Source of the DNA: an uncultured Anaeromassilibacillus sp.
Lineage (GTDB): Bacteria; Bacillota; Clostridia; Oscillospirales; Acutalibacteraceae
NCBI GenBank assembly: GCA_930987725.1
Contig: CAKNKY010000017.1
Span: 1 to 48,277 of the forward strand
Length of the DNA: 48,277 nt
Direction: 5' to 3'
This document shows positions 8,954 through 18,264 of this stretch, one piece after another. Below the pieces are notes generated by a model that had not been told where the DNA came from, did no database searches, and was given only the letters and a program-made list of their open reading frames with translations. Position 1 is the stretch's first letter, and each line of letters starts with the position of its first letter. Made by a program: the position numbers and the translations under genes.

Positions 8954-8972
8954 TCGCTGTTTCTCAGCGACG
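8954..8972 (-). repeat. pre-tRNA 5' leader hairpin element, copy 1
   Basis: On the minus strand the sequence CGTCGCTGAGAAACAGCGA folds into a 6-bp stem (TCGCTG/CAGCGA) with a 5-nt loop. It begins 6 nt after the -10 box, at the expected transcription start, and precedes tRNA-Leu by about 16 nt. The same element with one base difference occurs at 48035-48053 before tRNA-Val. Confidence 0.8.
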
Positions 8973-8978
8973 ATTTAG

Positions 8979-9007
8979 ATTATAGCATCGCAATATTGTT
9001 CTGTCAA
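8979..9007 (-). promoter_or_regulatory. sigma-A promoter of tRNA-Leu
   Basis: On the minus strand a perfect TTGACA (complement of 9002-9007) and perfect TATAAT (complement of 8979-8984) are spaced by 17 nt, a strong stable-RNA promoter. Confidence 0.93.
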
Positions 9008-9063
9008 GAGATTTTTGAAAAAAATTGGCGATTTCCTTTTCTGCGGCAGATTCCGCTTTTTGG

Positions 9064-9093
9064 TTGACAACACGGCCGTAAAGCTGGTATTAT
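9064..9093 (+). promoter_or_regulatory. promoter of the yicC-thiN operon
   Basis: TTGACA (9064-9069) is followed at 18-nt spacing by TATTAT (9088-9093). The predicted start near 9100 leaves a leader of about 78 nt before yicC. No other strong promoter is seen before thiN, so this may serve the whole block to 22.6 kb. Confidence 0.75.
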
Positions 9094-9177
9094 AAATAAT
9101 GATACTCAAAAAGAGCGCATATGATGTCATAGCCCGCTGCCTACAAATCCTGAAACAGAATTGAGATGATCCGGTAA

Positions 9178-10056
9178 ATGATACGCAGTATGACCGGCTT
9201 TGGAAGAAGCGAACGGGTGACTTCTTCTCATGCAATTATTGTGGAAGTGAAATCTGTTAATCACCGTTATTTTGAATTCTCCTCGCGGGTACCGAGGGGA
9301 TACGGCTTTCTGGAAGAGAAATTGAAATCGTATCTGCAGACTAAGATTTCCCGCGGAAAAGTGGATGTATATGTTTCCTACGAAACGCTGGAGGATGGAG
9401 ACACTCAGGTTCAGGTGAACCATGATCTTGCTGCAAGCTATGTGGAGGCGCTTCATGAGATCTCCAGGCGCTACGGGGTTAAGGAAGATCTTTCCGCCAC
9501 CTCGCTTTCGCGCTACCCTGATGTCCTTTCCGTGCATCGCTCGCCGGAAGATGAAGGGAAGGTTTGGAAACTGGTGCGCGAAGTATTGGATAATGCGCTC
9601 GTTTCTTTCCTTGCCATGCGGGAAACAGAAGGGCACCGCATGAAAGAGGATGTGCTGCAGCGTGCGCAGACCATTCTGGAGTTGGTGTCCAAAATCGAGT
9701 TCCGTTCTCCACAAACCGTTGAAGAATACAAAGCCAAGCTTTATGCCAGACTGAAGGAAATGCTGGGAGACGTTCCGATTGACGAACAGCGGATCCTGAC
9801 GGAAGCTGCCATTTTTGCTGATAAAATTGCCGTTGCAGAGGAAACCGTACGCCTTCGCAGTCACTTTGCGCAGTTTGGAAAAATGCTGGAAAGCGCAGAC
9901 CCTGTGGGAAGGAAACTGGATTTCCTTGTCCAGGAAATGAACCGGGAAGCCAACACCATTGGATCCAAGGCGACTGACGCCGAAATTGCGTATATGGTAG
10001 TGGACATTAAGGCAGAAATTGAAAAAATAAGAGAACAGATTCAAAACATTGAATAA
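9178..10056 (+). CDS. yicC: YicC family endoribonuclease
   Basis: The 292-aa protein starts MIRSMTGFGR, the signature of the YicC family, and contains VEVKSVNHRYFE in the N-terminal domain and LDFLVQEMNREANTIGSKA in the C-terminal DUF1732 domain. E. coli YicC is an endoribonuclease; the Firmicute members are less studied. It opens the block yicC-remA-gmk-rpoZ, the same order as B. subtilis yloC-remA-gmk-rpoZ. The ribosome site before ATG 9178 is weak. Confidence 0.95.
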   Translation: MIRSMTGFGRSERVTSSHAIIVEVKSVNHRYFEFSSRVPRGYGFLEEKLKSYLQTKISRGKVDVYVSYETLEDGDTQVQVNHDLAASYVEALHEISRRYGVKEDLSATSLSRYPDVLSVHRSPEDEGKVWKLVREVLDNALVSFLAMRETEGHRMKEDVLQRAQTILELVSKIEFRSPQTVEEYKAKLYARLKEMLGDVPIDEQRILTEAAIFADKIAVAEETVRLRSHFAQFGKMLESADPVGRKLDFLVQEMNREANTIGSKATDAEIAYMVVDIKAEIEKIREQIQNIE

Positions 10057-10098
10057 GCATAACAGAGGCTGCAAAACAGAGAGAGGTTTGGAAGCAAA

Positions 10099-10377
10099 AT
10101 GAAGTTAATCAACATTGGGTTTGGCAATATGGTTTCTGCAAACAGACTCGTTGCCATTGTCAGCCCGGAGTCCGCCCCTATCAAGCGCATTATTCAAGAC
10201 GCGAAGGAACGCGGTACGCTGATTGACGCCACCTATGGCCGCCGAACACGTGCAGTCATTGTGACAGACAGCGACCATGTGATCCTTTCAGCCGTCCAGC
10301 CGGAAACGGTTGCAAACCGCTTAAACGATCGCGACGATGATTTGACAGAAGAGGAGTTGGAAGAAGATGAGCGGTAA
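10099..10377 (+). CDS. remA: RemA-like extracellular matrix regulator (DUF370)
   Basis: A small protein of 92 aa with the DUF370 hallmarks [20 protein letters not shown] and [13 protein letters not shown]. In B. subtilis RemA is a DNA-binding activator of biofilm matrix operons that forms ring-like oligomers; its targets here are unknown. The acidic tail [13 protein letters not shown] is encoded in the region where the gmk start overlaps by 11 nt. A GAGAGAGG site lies upstream of ATG 10099. Confidence 0.95.
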   Translation: MKLINIGFGNMVSANRLVAIVSPESAPIKRIIQDAKERGTLIDATYGRRTRAVIVTDSDHVILSAVQPETVANRLNDRDDDLTEEELEEDER

Positions 10378-10969
10378 AGGCTTGCTGGTTGTGCTTTCCG
10401 GTCCATCCGGTGCGGGAAAGGATACGGTTCTGAAAAGTCTCATGCAAAACGAACCGGGCGTGCGTCTTTCCGTGTCTGCAACCACGCGTGCTCCCCGCGA
10501 AGGCGAAGAGGACGGAAAAGATTATTTCTTTCTGTCCTGCCCGCGTTTTAAGGAACTGGTGGAGAATGGAAAAATGCTGGAGCACGCAGAATACTGTGGC
10601 AATTTCTATGGGACGCCCAGCGAACCGATCGAGGCCTGGCAAGCAGAAGGCTGCGACGTCATTCTGGAAATTGAGGTGCAGGGAGGCGCTCAGATCAAAA
10701 CGAAACGACCGGACTGTGTGAGCATTTTCATCCTTCCGCCATCGCTGGAAGTGCTGGAAAAGCGGCTGCGCCGCCGCGGGACCGATGCGGAAGAAGCCAT
10801 TCAAAAACGTTTGGCCGCCGCCAAAAGCGAGATTGCCCAGGCGATGCATTACGATTATGTAGTTGTCAATGACGATCTGGAATCCGCCGTGGAACAGGTG
10901 GCGGAGATCCTACGCACTGAAAAGCTGAAATCCATTCGGAATCAAGATTTTATTGAGAGGATGCTGTAA
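10367..10969 (+). CDS. gmk: guanylate kinase
   Basis: Converts GMP and ATP to GDP and ADP. The 200-aa protein has the P-loop GPSGAGKDT (residues 12-20), the GMP-binding [19 protein letters not shown] and EIEVQGG motifs, and the lid region [14 protein letters not shown] 10367 lies inside the end of remA, with GGAAGAAG upstream. Length and order fit the family and operon. Confidence 0.97.
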   Translation: MSGKGLLVVLSGPSGAGKDTVLKSLMQNEPGVRLSVSATTRAPREGEEDGKDYFFLSCPRFKELVENGKMLEHAEYCGNFYGTPSEPIEAWQAEGCDVILEIEVQGGAQIKTKRPDCVSIFILPPSLEVLEKRLRRRGTDAEEAIQKRLAAAKSEIAQAMHYDYVVVNDDLESAVEQVAEILRTEKLKSIRNQDFIERML

Positions 10970-10972
10970 AAC

Positions 10973-11272
10973 ATGCTGAAACCTTCTGCAGATTTGATTA
11001 TCGATCCCAAGCAAAGCAGATATTCTCTGGTGGTGGGTGTGGCAAAACGCGCTCGTCAGATCGTGGAGGAAGCCGAAAAAGCGGGCGAAATCCTTGTGGA
11101 AAAGCCTGTTGATCTGGCGGTTCACGACTTTATGGAAGGCAAATACAGGCTGATCGAACAGCCTGTGGAAAACGACGATGAGCCGAGCGATTCGGAACCA
11201 TATGACGAGCCTGCCGCCTGCAGCGACCACACGGCTGAGGAAGAAACCGATTCTTCGGAAGAGCAGCCGTAA
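10973..11272 (+). CDS. rpoZ: RNA polymerase omega subunit
   Basis: The 99-aa protein starts MLKPSADLII and carries SRYSLVVGVAKRARQI, the conserved omega motif that clamps the beta' C terminus, then EKPVDLAVHDF. The tail beyond residue 70 is acidic and low in complexity, as often seen in clostridial omega. It lies 3 nt after gmk and 6 nt before priA. The coaBC gene usually found between rpoZ and priA in Bacillus is absent. Confidence 0.94.
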   Translation: MLKPSADLIIDPKQSRYSLVVGVAKRARQIVEEAEKAGEILVEKPVDLAVHDFMEGKYRLIEQPVENDDEPSDSEPYDEPAACSDHTAEEETDSSEEQP

Positions 11273-11278
11273 CCCAAT

Positions 11279-13717
11279 ATGGAAATTGCTGCAAGAGTCG
11301 CTGTTGAAAAAACTGCATTCCGATTTGATCGCGCATTTGATTACAGCATTCCGGAATCTCTGCGGCGCCAGGCCCGTCCCGGATGCCGTGTTCTGATCCC
11401 GTTTGGCACCTCCAATGCCCGGCGGATCGGCATGATTCTGGAGCTTGTTGAGCTTGAGGAAGAAAAATCCCTGAAACCTATTGCAGCGGTGCTTGACCAG
11501 GCACCGCTGCTTTCAGATGAAGATCTTCTTCTCGTCACCTGGATGAAACAGCGTTATTTCTGCACACTGTTTGAAGCGGTCAAGCTACTGCTTCCTGTTG
11601 GCATGAATCTTCACCTGCGCATTGGCTATCAATGCGCTCAGTTGTCCGATGCTGTACCGTCTCCGGAAGAGAAACTGATTCTGGAAACACTGACGCAGGC
11701 GAACGCACCGCTCACAACTGAACAGCTGCTGAAAAAGCTTCCGTGGCTTAGTTCGGCCCCTGGTTTTCTTGAGAAAATGGAGAGACGGGGACTCATTCAG
11801 CGCTCTGAACTTCCTTACAGGCAAATTGGGGACGCTACGCAAAAAATGGTACGGTTGATCTCCCTACCGGATAAGGTCCATGTGACGCCAAAACAAGCAG
11901 CTGTCCTTTCTCTTCTTTCAGAGGGAAAGCGCACGTCCTTCAAGGAACTCTGCTACTTTACCGGCGTTTCGCCTGCTGTCGTCCAGAATTTGGCAAAAAA
12001 AGGCTATGTAGAGTTTTATGAGGAAAAGCGATTTCGCAATCCCTACGAAAACAGCGAAACAACTCCGTCTTATCAGCCAGAAACGCTTTCACCGGAACAG
12101 GAGCAGGCTTTTCAAAGTCTGCTCCATCAATATAAGGGGGAAACGCCCGAACCTGCCCTTCTTTTCGGTGTTACAGGAAGCGGGAAAACATCTGTTTTTA
12201 TGCGTTTGGCAGATGAAGTCCGCCGGGACGGCCGCGATGTAATTGTGATGGTTCCGGAAATTTCCCTGACACCACAGACAGTGGCTCATTTCCACCATCG
12301 GTACGGAAAAGATGTCGCCGTTTTTCACAGCGGTCTTACACTTGCAGAGCGAATGGACGAATGGAAACGTGTGAAAAACGGCGACGCTCACATTGCGGTC
12401 GGTACGCGTTCGGCTGTGTTTGCTCCGCTTTCCTCCATTGGGCTCATCGTGATGGACGAAGAACAGGAGCATACCTATAAATCCGAATCCTCCCCGCGCT
12501 ACCACGCGAGAGAGGTCGCAAAGTTCCGTTGTGCATACCACGGCGCGCTCCTGGTTCTATCATCTGCTACGCCTTCTGTGGAGAGCTATTATGCGGCGAA
12601 AAAACATCGCTACCTGCTGGAAACGCTGCCATCCCGATATGGAAGCGCAGCCCTCCCCGAAGTGGAAGTGATCAACATGAACACCGAGCTGGAATCAGGA
12701 AACGATATGGTGTTCAGCCGCCGCCTCTGTGCCGCGCTGCAGGATACCTTTGAAAAGAAACAGCAATCCATCCTGCTGTTGAACCGAAGAGGATACCACA
12801 CATTTGTGAGTTGTCGTGCATGCGGGGAGCCGCTCCTCTGCCCAAACTGCAGTATTTCTCTCACATACCACGCGGACAACGACCGGCTTGTCTGCCACTA
12901 TTGCGGATATTCCGCCCCTATGCCAAAAACCTGCCCTCACTGCCATGAGGAGAGGCTGTATCGCTCCGGCTCCGGTACGCAGCGGGCAGAGCAACAGCTG
13001 GCCTCCCTTTTCCCGCAGGCCAGAATTCTGCGGCTGGACGCAGATTCTGCCATGTCACGCTTTTCCTATGAGGAAAAGCTTTCCCGTTTTGCGGCGGGAG
13101 AGTATGATCTCATCGTGGGCACACAAATGGTGGCAAAAGGGCTGGACTTTGAAAATGTCACGCTCGCCGCCGTTCTGTCTGCCGATCAGGCTTTATACAG
13201 CGATGATTTCCGAAGTTATGAGCGTGCGTTCAGCCTTTTGACACAGGTGGTCGGCCGATCCGGCCGAGGCCGCTACACGGGAAAGGCTGTCATACAAACA
13301 TACACGCCGGAAAACCCGATTTTTCAGCTGGCGGCTTCGCAGGATTATCTTTCCTTCTTCCGTTCCGAAATCGCGCTGCGCAAAACCATGCTGTATCCGC
13401 CATTTGTCGATATCTGCATGATCGGATTTGTGGGTTCCTCGCAGGATAAAGTACGGCAGGCAAGCGAGGTGTTCCTCAAGATGCTGCGGGAACTTGCCGC
13501 AGCGGAATATGCAGCGCTTCCCATGCGTGTTTTTCCACCCACTCCGGCTGCCGTTGTGAAGGTGAGCGGAAAATTTCGGTACAAAATTCTCATGAAATGC
13601 CGGAACAACAAACTGTTCCGGGAATTTCTTTCCAAACTGCTTGTTCGATTCCCGCAGGAACGCCGTTTTTCAGACGTTTCCGTGTTTGCGGATATGAATC
13701 CGGATTCTGTTTTATAA
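11279..13717 (+). CDS. priA: primosomal protein N' (replication restart helicase)
   Basis: The 812-aa superfamily 2 helicase restarts stalled replication forks. Walker A is GVTGSGKTS; the Walker B box reads MDEEQEHTYK, so the usual DEEH is DEEQ here. The zinc module has CRACGEPLLCPNC, CHYCG and CPHC pairs between the helicase lobes. Motif VVGRSGRG and the C-terminal PPFVDICMIG region complete the protein. The start ATG 11279 is 6 nt after rpoZ. Confidence 0.96.
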   Translation: MEIAARVAVEKTAFRFDRAFDYSIPESLRRQARPGCRVLIPFGTSNARRIGMILELVELEEEKSLKPIAAVLDQAPLLSDEDLLLVTWMKQRYFCTLFEAVKLLLPVGMNLHLRIGYQCAQLSDAVPSPEEKLILETLTQANAPLTTEQLLKKLPWLSSAPGFLEKMERRGLIQRSELPYRQIGDATQKMVRLISLPDKVHVTPKQAAVLSLLSEGKRTSFKELCYFTGVSPAVVQNLAKKGYVEFYEEKRFRNPYENSETTPSYQPETLSPEQEQAFQSLLHQYKGETPEPALLFGVTGSGKTSVFMRLADEVRRDGRDVIVMVPEISLTPQTVAHFHHRYGKDVAVFHSGLTLAERMDEWKRVKNGDAHIAVGTRSAVFAPLSSIGLIVMDEEQEHTYKSESSPRYHAREVAKFRCAYHGALLVLSSATPSVESYYAAKKHRYLLETLPSRYGSAALPEVEVINMNTELESGNDMVFSRRLCAALQDTFEKKQQSILLLNRRGYHTFVSCRACGEPLLCPNCSISLTYHADNDRLVCHYCGYSAPMPKTCPHCHEERLYRSGSGTQRAEQQLASLFPQARILRLDADSAMSRFSYEEKLSRFAAGEYDLIVGTQMVAKGLDFENVTLAAVLSADQALYSDDFRSYERAFSLLTQVVGRSGRGRYTGKAVIQTYTPENPIFQLAASQDYLSFFRSEIALRKTMLYPPFVDICMIGFVGSSQDKVRQASEVFLKMLRELAAAEYAALPMRVFPPTPAAVVKVSGKFRYKILMKCRNNKLFREFLSKLLVRFPQERRFSDVSVFADMNPDSVL

Positions 13718-13748
13718 TATATATGATTTTAGAAAGTAGGGATCATCC

Positions 13749-14222
13749 ATGGCTCTTCGAAACATTGTAAAAGATGGAGACGAAATTCTGACGAAAGTAT
13801 GCCGGCCGGTTGAAAAATTTGACGCCAAGCTCGCTGCTTTGCTTGATGATATGGCGGAAACCATGCACAAGGCCGACGGTGTGGGGCTCGCCGCGCCGCA
13901 GGTAGGCCTCCTTCGCCGTGTGGTGGTGGTTGACATCGGAGAAGGCGTAATCGAGTTTGTCAATCCAGAAATTACAGAACAGAGCGGGGAACAGGAGTGC
14001 GTGGAAGGCTGCCTCTCTTTCCCCGGAGAATACGGCATCACAAAACGTCCTTACCGCGTGGTAGTACGTGCACAGGATCGCAACGGAAAGTTCTTCGAGC
14101 TTGAAAGCGAAGGGTTTCGCGCTGACGCTTGCTGCCACGAGATCGATCATCTCAACGGAATCACTTTCAAATCCCGCACGGTTCGCATGCTGACTCAGGA
14201 AGAATTGGAGAATCTGAAATAA
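13749..14222 (+). CDS. def: peptide deformylase
   Basis: Removes the N-formyl group from nascent proteins. The 157-aa metalloenzyme has all three motifs: GVGLAAPQVG (residues 44-53), EGCLSFPG with metal ligand Cys88, and HEIDHLNG with His130, catalytic Glu131 and His134. The stop overlaps the fmt start by one base (TAATG), so the deformylase and formylase are translationally coupled. Confidence 0.97.
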   Translation: MALRNIVKDGDEILTKVCRPVEKFDAKLAALLDDMAETMHKADGVGLAAPQVGLLRRVVVVDIGEGVIEFVNPEITEQSGEQECVEGCLSFPGEYGITKRPYRVVVRAQDRNGKFFELESEGFRADACCHEIDHLNGITFKSRTVRMLTQEELENLK

Positions 14223-15154
14223 TGCGTATTGTATTTATGGGAACACCTGATTTTGCTGTTCCCAGTCTGGAAGCCTTGTGGAACAAAGGCTATGACATCT
14301 GCGCCGTTTACACCCAGCCGGATAAGCCCAAGGGGAGAAAACAGATCCTGACGCCTCCGCCTGTGAAGGAAAGAGCTCTCTCTCACCACATTCCGGTGGA
14401 GCAGCCGGCCACGCTTCGCACGGACGAGGCATTTGCAACGCTGCAGCGGTATGCACCAGATTTGATTGTGGTGGTTGCATACGGAAAAATTCTCCCGAAA
14501 AATGTGCTGGATCTGCCACGTTTCGGCTGCATCAACGTGCATGGTTCCCTTTTGCCGAAATACAGGGGAGCTGCGCCCATTCAATGGGCCGTCCTTAATG
14601 GAGACGCCGTGACAGGTGTCACCACGATGTTCATGGCAGAAGGTCTTGACACGGGAGATATCATTCTCAAAAAAGAAACGCCGATTGGGCCGAATGAAAC
14701 GGCGGGCGAACTGTTTGATCGGCTGGCTCCCATGGGTGCCGAGCTGTTGCTGAAAACCATTCCTCTTCTGGAAACAGGAACGGCGCAGCGCATGCCGCAG
14801 CCGGAAGACGGGGGCGCATACGCCTCCCAGCTGACCAAAGAGATGGCATGGATTGACTGGAACCGCCCTGCACAGGAAATTCATAATCTTGTGCGCGGCA
14901 TGAACCCGTGGCCCATTGCGCAAACCGAATTTCGCGGCAAACGGCTAAAACTGTTCCGTGTCTCCTGCAAGGAAGCGCCGTGTGCTGTTCCAGGCAAAGC
15001 ATGGGAAGAAAACGGTGCCTTTTTTGTCGGTTGCGGAAAAGGAACGGCCGTTTGCCTGGAAGAGGTTCAATATGAGAGCGGAAAGCGTATGTCTGGAAAC
15101 GTCTTTTTGCGCGGCCACGCCCTGCAGCCAGAGGAAACACTGGGAATTTCCTGA
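14222..15154 (+). CDS. fmt: methionyl-tRNA formyltransferase
   Basis: Transfers a formyl group from 10-formyl-THF to initiator Met-tRNA. The 310-aa protein starts MRIVFMGTPDFAVPSLEAL; the active-site segment INVHGSLLPKYRGAAPIQWA and MAEGLDTGD are intact. The C-terminal oligonucleotide-binding domain follows from about residue 205. ATG 14222 is set by the overlap with def. Confidence 0.97.
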   Translation: MRIVFMGTPDFAVPSLEALWNKGYDICAVYTQPDKPKGRKQILTPPPVKERALSHHIPVEQPATLRTDEAFATLQRYAPDLIVVVAYGKILPKNVLDLPRFGCINVHGSLLPKYRGAAPIQWAVLNGDAVTGVTTMFMAEGLDTGDIILKKETPIGPNETAGELFDRLAPMGAELLLKTIPLLETGTAQRMPQPEDGGAYASQLTKEMAWIDWNRPAQEIHNLVRGMNPWPIAQTEFRGKRLKLFRVSCKEAPCAVPGKAWEENGAFFVGCGKGTAVCLEEVQYESGKRMSGNVFLRGHALQPEETLGIS

Positions 15155-15173
15155 CGAAAAAGGAGGAAAGCGG

Positions 15174-15878
15174 ATGGGTTTCTACTATTTTGATTACACG
15201 TATTTCATTTTCATTGTTCCCGCTCTGCTGTTGTCCCTCGGGGCTCAGATCATGGTGAAATCCACGTTTCAAAAATATTCCGGCGTCCGCTCCGCGAGAG
15301 GCATGACTGGGCAAGACGCCGCCGAAGCAGTCCTGCGGTATGGTTTTGTGCAGGGAGTAGACATTCGCCCGATTTCCGGAAATCTGACGGATCATTTCGA
15401 TCCTCGCACAGGCGTCATCAGCTTGTCCTCTCCCGTGTATTCCGTTTCCAGCATTGCGGCAGTCGGCGTGGCAGCCCATGAGGCAGGGCACGCCATTCAG
15501 CATGCGGTTGGTTATGCGCCGATTAAGCTGCGCAGCGCGCTGGTCCCGATTACCAATCTTGGATCCTCGCTTTCCATGCCTATTATCCTGATCGGCCTGC
15601 TGCTTCCCGTGCAGTATAATTTTGTGGTACTTATTGGGATCGGCCTTTACAGTCTGATGGTTCTATTCCAGTTTGTCACGCTTCCCGTTGAGTTTAATGC
15701 CAGTGCAAGGGCAATTCGGGCTCTTAGAGAAACGGGAGTTCTCTATCCAGAGGAATTGCAGGGAGCAAAACGCGTGCTCCAAGCCGCTGCATTGACCTAT
15801 CTTGCCGCCACGTTCTCCTCTCTCATGTCACTGCTGCGTCTGCTGGTGATTGTGGGCGGACGCAGAAGGAGAGACTGA
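15174..15878 (+). CDS. membrane zinc metallopeptidase (Zn_peptidase_2, YugP-like)
   Basis: A 234-aa integral membrane protein with an N-terminal TM helix (FYYFDYTYFIFIVPALLLSL), the zinc motif AAHEAGHAIQHA, two or three central TM segments and a final hydrophobic helix before RRRRD. It resembles B. subtilis YugP, a putative neutral metalloprotease of unknown substrate. The start ATG 15174 follows AAAGGAGGAAAG. Its place between fmt and rsmB is a clostridial insertion relative to B. subtilis. Confidence 0.92.
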   Translation: MGFYYFDYTYFIFIVPALLLSLGAQIMVKSTFQKYSGVRSARGMTGQDAAEAVLRYGFVQGVDIRPISGNLTDHFDPRTGVISLSSPVYSVSSIAAVGVAAHEAGHAIQHAVGYAPIKLRSALVPITNLGSSLSMPIILIGLLLPVQYNFVVLIGIGLYSLMVLFQFVTLPVEFNASARAIRALRETGVLYPEELQGAKRVLQAAALTYLAATFSSLMSLLRLLVIVGGRRRRD

Positions 15879-15880
15879 GC

Positions 15881-17203
15881 ATGGATCAAGCCAGAACTGC
15901 CGCATTGGAAGCACTTTTGCAAGTGGATGTGCGGGAAGGATATTCCAATATCGTGCTCGATAAAACAATCTTAAGGTTTGGCCTCACCGGTCTGGATGCT
16001 TCATTTGCCTCTGCTCTGTTTTACGGTGTGTTGGAGAAACGATTGGCGCTTGATTTTGTCCTCTCACAGTTTTCCAAACAGCCGCTGGAGAAACTGACGC
16101 CAAAAGTTCTGGAAATTCTCAGACTTGGCACATATCAAATCCTGTTTATGGACCGGGTTCCGGATTCTGCGGCCGTGAATGAGAGTGTGAATCTGGCTAA
16201 ACGAAACGGGGCGGCGAAAGCCTCCGGCTTTGTGAACGGTGTGCTGCGCAGTCTGCTGCGCGGAAAAGGCGGTTTGAGTTGCCCAAACGAGAGCGTCCGC
16301 TATTCCTGCCCGGAGTGGCTGATTGCGCTTTGGCGATCGGCTTACGGGGAAGAAGTCACACGAGGCCTCTTGGAATCGCTTTCTCAGCCTGTCTCCTTGT
16401 TTATCCGTGTCAATTCCATAAAGATATCTGCCCCGGCACTTGCGGAGGCCCTGGCACGGGAAGGTGTGGAAGCCGAACAAGTGACGTCGTTCCCGCAAAC
16501 ACTTTCTATAAAAAAGACGGGACCGCTTCCTTCGCTTGCTTCCTTCCGTGAGGGGTTGTTTCATGTGCAGGACCTTTCTTCGCAGTTTGCTGCGCAGCAG
16601 TTGGGCGCAAAGGCTGGAGAGCGTGTGATTGACGTGTGCGCTGCTCCTGGCGGAAAAACCTTCACAATTGCGGAAGAGATGCAGAATGAGGGAAAATTGC
16701 TCGCTTTTGACAAATACCGCAGAAAAGTAAGACTGATTGCAGATGGCGCCAAACGATTGGGGCTTTCCATTGTGCAGGCGCATGTACGAGACGCCGAACA
16801 TCCTGAAAAGACGCTGATGGAAGCAGACAGGGTTTTGTGCGATGCTCCCTGTTCTGGACTTGGCATCATCCGCAGAAAACCGGAAATCCGATACCGCAAA
16901 AAAACCGATCTTGACAGCCTGCCCGATTTGCAGTACCGTATTCTGTGTGAGGCAGCCCGGTTGGTAAAACCAGGGGGGCGGATCCTGTACTCCACATGCA
17001 CGCTGAACCCCGCGGAGAATGGAAAGGTCGCAGATCGATTTCTGCAGGAGCATGGCGCCTTCCGTCCCGTGTCTATTTTGCTCCCCAACGGTTGGAGCCG
17101 TGCCGTGAAGGAACCGGACAATCAGCTCACACTGTTCCCGCAGATGCACGGAACAGACGGTTTTTTCATTTCGCTGTTTGAACGAAACGAAAAGGAAGAA
17201 TGA
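15881..17203 (+). CDS. rsmB: 16S rRNA m5C967 methyltransferase
   Basis: The 440-aa protein has an N-terminal NusB-like RNA-binding domain (about residues 1-135) and a C-terminal SAM methyltransferase domain. Motif I is DVCAAPGGKT, motif IV DAPCSGLG with the release cysteine, and motif VI YSTCTLNPAEN with the catalytic cysteine. ATG 15881 lies 2 nt after the peptidase gene; its stop overlaps the rlmN start (ATGA). Confidence 0.96.
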   Translation: MDQARTAALEALLQVDVREGYSNIVLDKTILRFGLTGLDASFASALFYGVLEKRLALDFVLSQFSKQPLEKLTPKVLEILRLGTYQILFMDRVPDSAAVNESVNLAKRNGAAKASGFVNGVLRSLLRGKGGLSCPNESVRYSCPEWLIALWRSAYGEEVTRGLLESLSQPVSLFIRVNSIKISAPALAEALAREGVEAEQVTSFPQTLSIKKTGPLPSLASFREGLFHVQDLSSQFAAQQLGAKAGERVIDVCAAPGGKTFTIAEEMQNEGKLLAFDKYRRKVRLIADGAKRLGLSIVQAHVRDAEHPEKTLMEADRVLCDAPCSGLGIIRRKPEIRYRKKTDLDSLPDLQYRILCEAARLVKPGGRILYSTCTLNPAENGKVADRFLQEHGAFRPVSILLPNGWSRAVKEPDNQLTLFPQMHGTDGFFISLFERNEKEE

Positions 17204-18264
17204 CCTTGCAAGAGGATATCAAATCAAAAACTCAGGAAGAATTGACGGAAGCCCTGAAGGACTGGAGTCTCCCGGCTTTTCGCAGCAAGCAAATTTTTCG
17301 TTGGCTCCAGCAGGGAGTCTGCTCCTTCGAAGAGATGACAAATTTGCCAAAAGACCTTCGTGCAAAGCTTGCAGAGCGGTTTTACATAGCCACTGCAGAG
17401 ATAGCGCGCAAACAGGTTTCCAGACTCGACGGCACCGTCAAATATCTGTTTCGCCTGCACGACGGCCAGCACGTGGAATGTGTGCTGATGGAATATCACC
17501 ACGGCATGTCTGTCTGCATTTCCACACAAGTGGGCTGCCGAATGGGCTGTTCGTTCTGTGCAACTGGGAAAAGCGGATACTCTCGCAACCTCACCGCTTC
17601 GGAAATGCTTTCTGAAATCCAGACAGCCCAGCACGATTCCGGCCGGCGTATCTCAAACATTGTTCTCATGGGAATGGGAGAACCGCTTGACAACTATGAA
17701 AACGTGATGCGCTTTCTGCACTTGGTTTCCTGTGAAGAGGGTCTTCACATTGGGATGCGGCACATTTCTCTTTCCACCTGTGGCCTTGTAGATCAAATCG
17801 AGCGGCTGCAAAAGGAGAATCTGCAAATTACACTCTCCATTTCGCTTCACGCGCCAAACGATGAAATCCGCAGCAAAACCATGCCGATCAACAAAAAATG
17901 GAATACGGAAGCGCTGCTGAAAGCCTGCCGCTCCTATGCAGATGCAACAGGACGCCGTATTTCATTTGAATATGCCATGATCAGCGGCATGAACGACAGC
18001 GATACATGCGCCCGCGAGCTCGCTTCACGACTGGAAGGGATGCTGTGCCATGTCAACCTGATCCCCGTCAATGATGTGACGGGAAACCATTACCGGAAAA
18101 GCTCGCCAGAGCGGATCGGGCGTTTTGTCTCCATTCTGGAAAGCAAAGGGATAACGGCGACAGTACGCCGCACCTTGGGCTCCGATATTGATGCTTCCTG
18201 CGGGCAACTCCGCCGCCGGGAAGAAGAGGGGGAACCAACTCATGCAGCTATACGGGAAAAGTGA
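17200..18264 (+). CDS. rlmN: 23S rRNA m2A2503 / tRNA m2A37 methyltransferase, radical SAM
   Basis: The 354-aa radical SAM enzyme binds a 4Fe-4S cluster through GCRMGCSFC (Cys113, Cys117, Cys120). The methyl-carrier cysteine is Cys334 in DIDASCGQL. LMGMGEPLDNY and HISLSTCG are further family motifs. The start overlaps the rsmB stop, and the prpC start lies 23 nt inside its 3' end. Nothing suggests the resistance variant Cfr. Confidence 0.97.
   Translation: MTLQEDIKSKTQEELTEALKDWSLPAFRSKQIFRWLQQGVCSFEEMTNLPKDLRAKLAERFYIATAEIARKQVSRLDGTVKYLFRLHDGQHVECVLMEYHHGMSVCISTQVGCRMGCSFCATGKSGYSRNLTASEMLSEIQTAQHDSGRRISNIVLMGMGEPLDNYENVMRFLHLVSCEEGLHIGMRHISLSTCGLVDQIERLQKENLQITLSISLHAPNDEIRSKTMPINKKWNTEALLKACRSYADATGRRISFEYAMISGMNDSDTCARELASRLEGMLCHVNLIPVNDVTGNHYRKSSPERIGRFVSILESKGITATVRRTLGSDIDASCGQLRRREEEGEPTHAAIREK

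Noticed and set aside
8648-9067. Plus-strand frame over the tRNA-Leu region
   Set aside because: It crosses the tRNA-Leu gene and its terminator in antisense; its apparent conserved ending is the tRNA sequence translated.
13686-13718. TATAAT before def as an internal promoter
   Set aside because: The nearest -35-like sequence (TTGCGG) is 21 nt away and no extended -10 is present; AT-richness at the end of priA explains the match.
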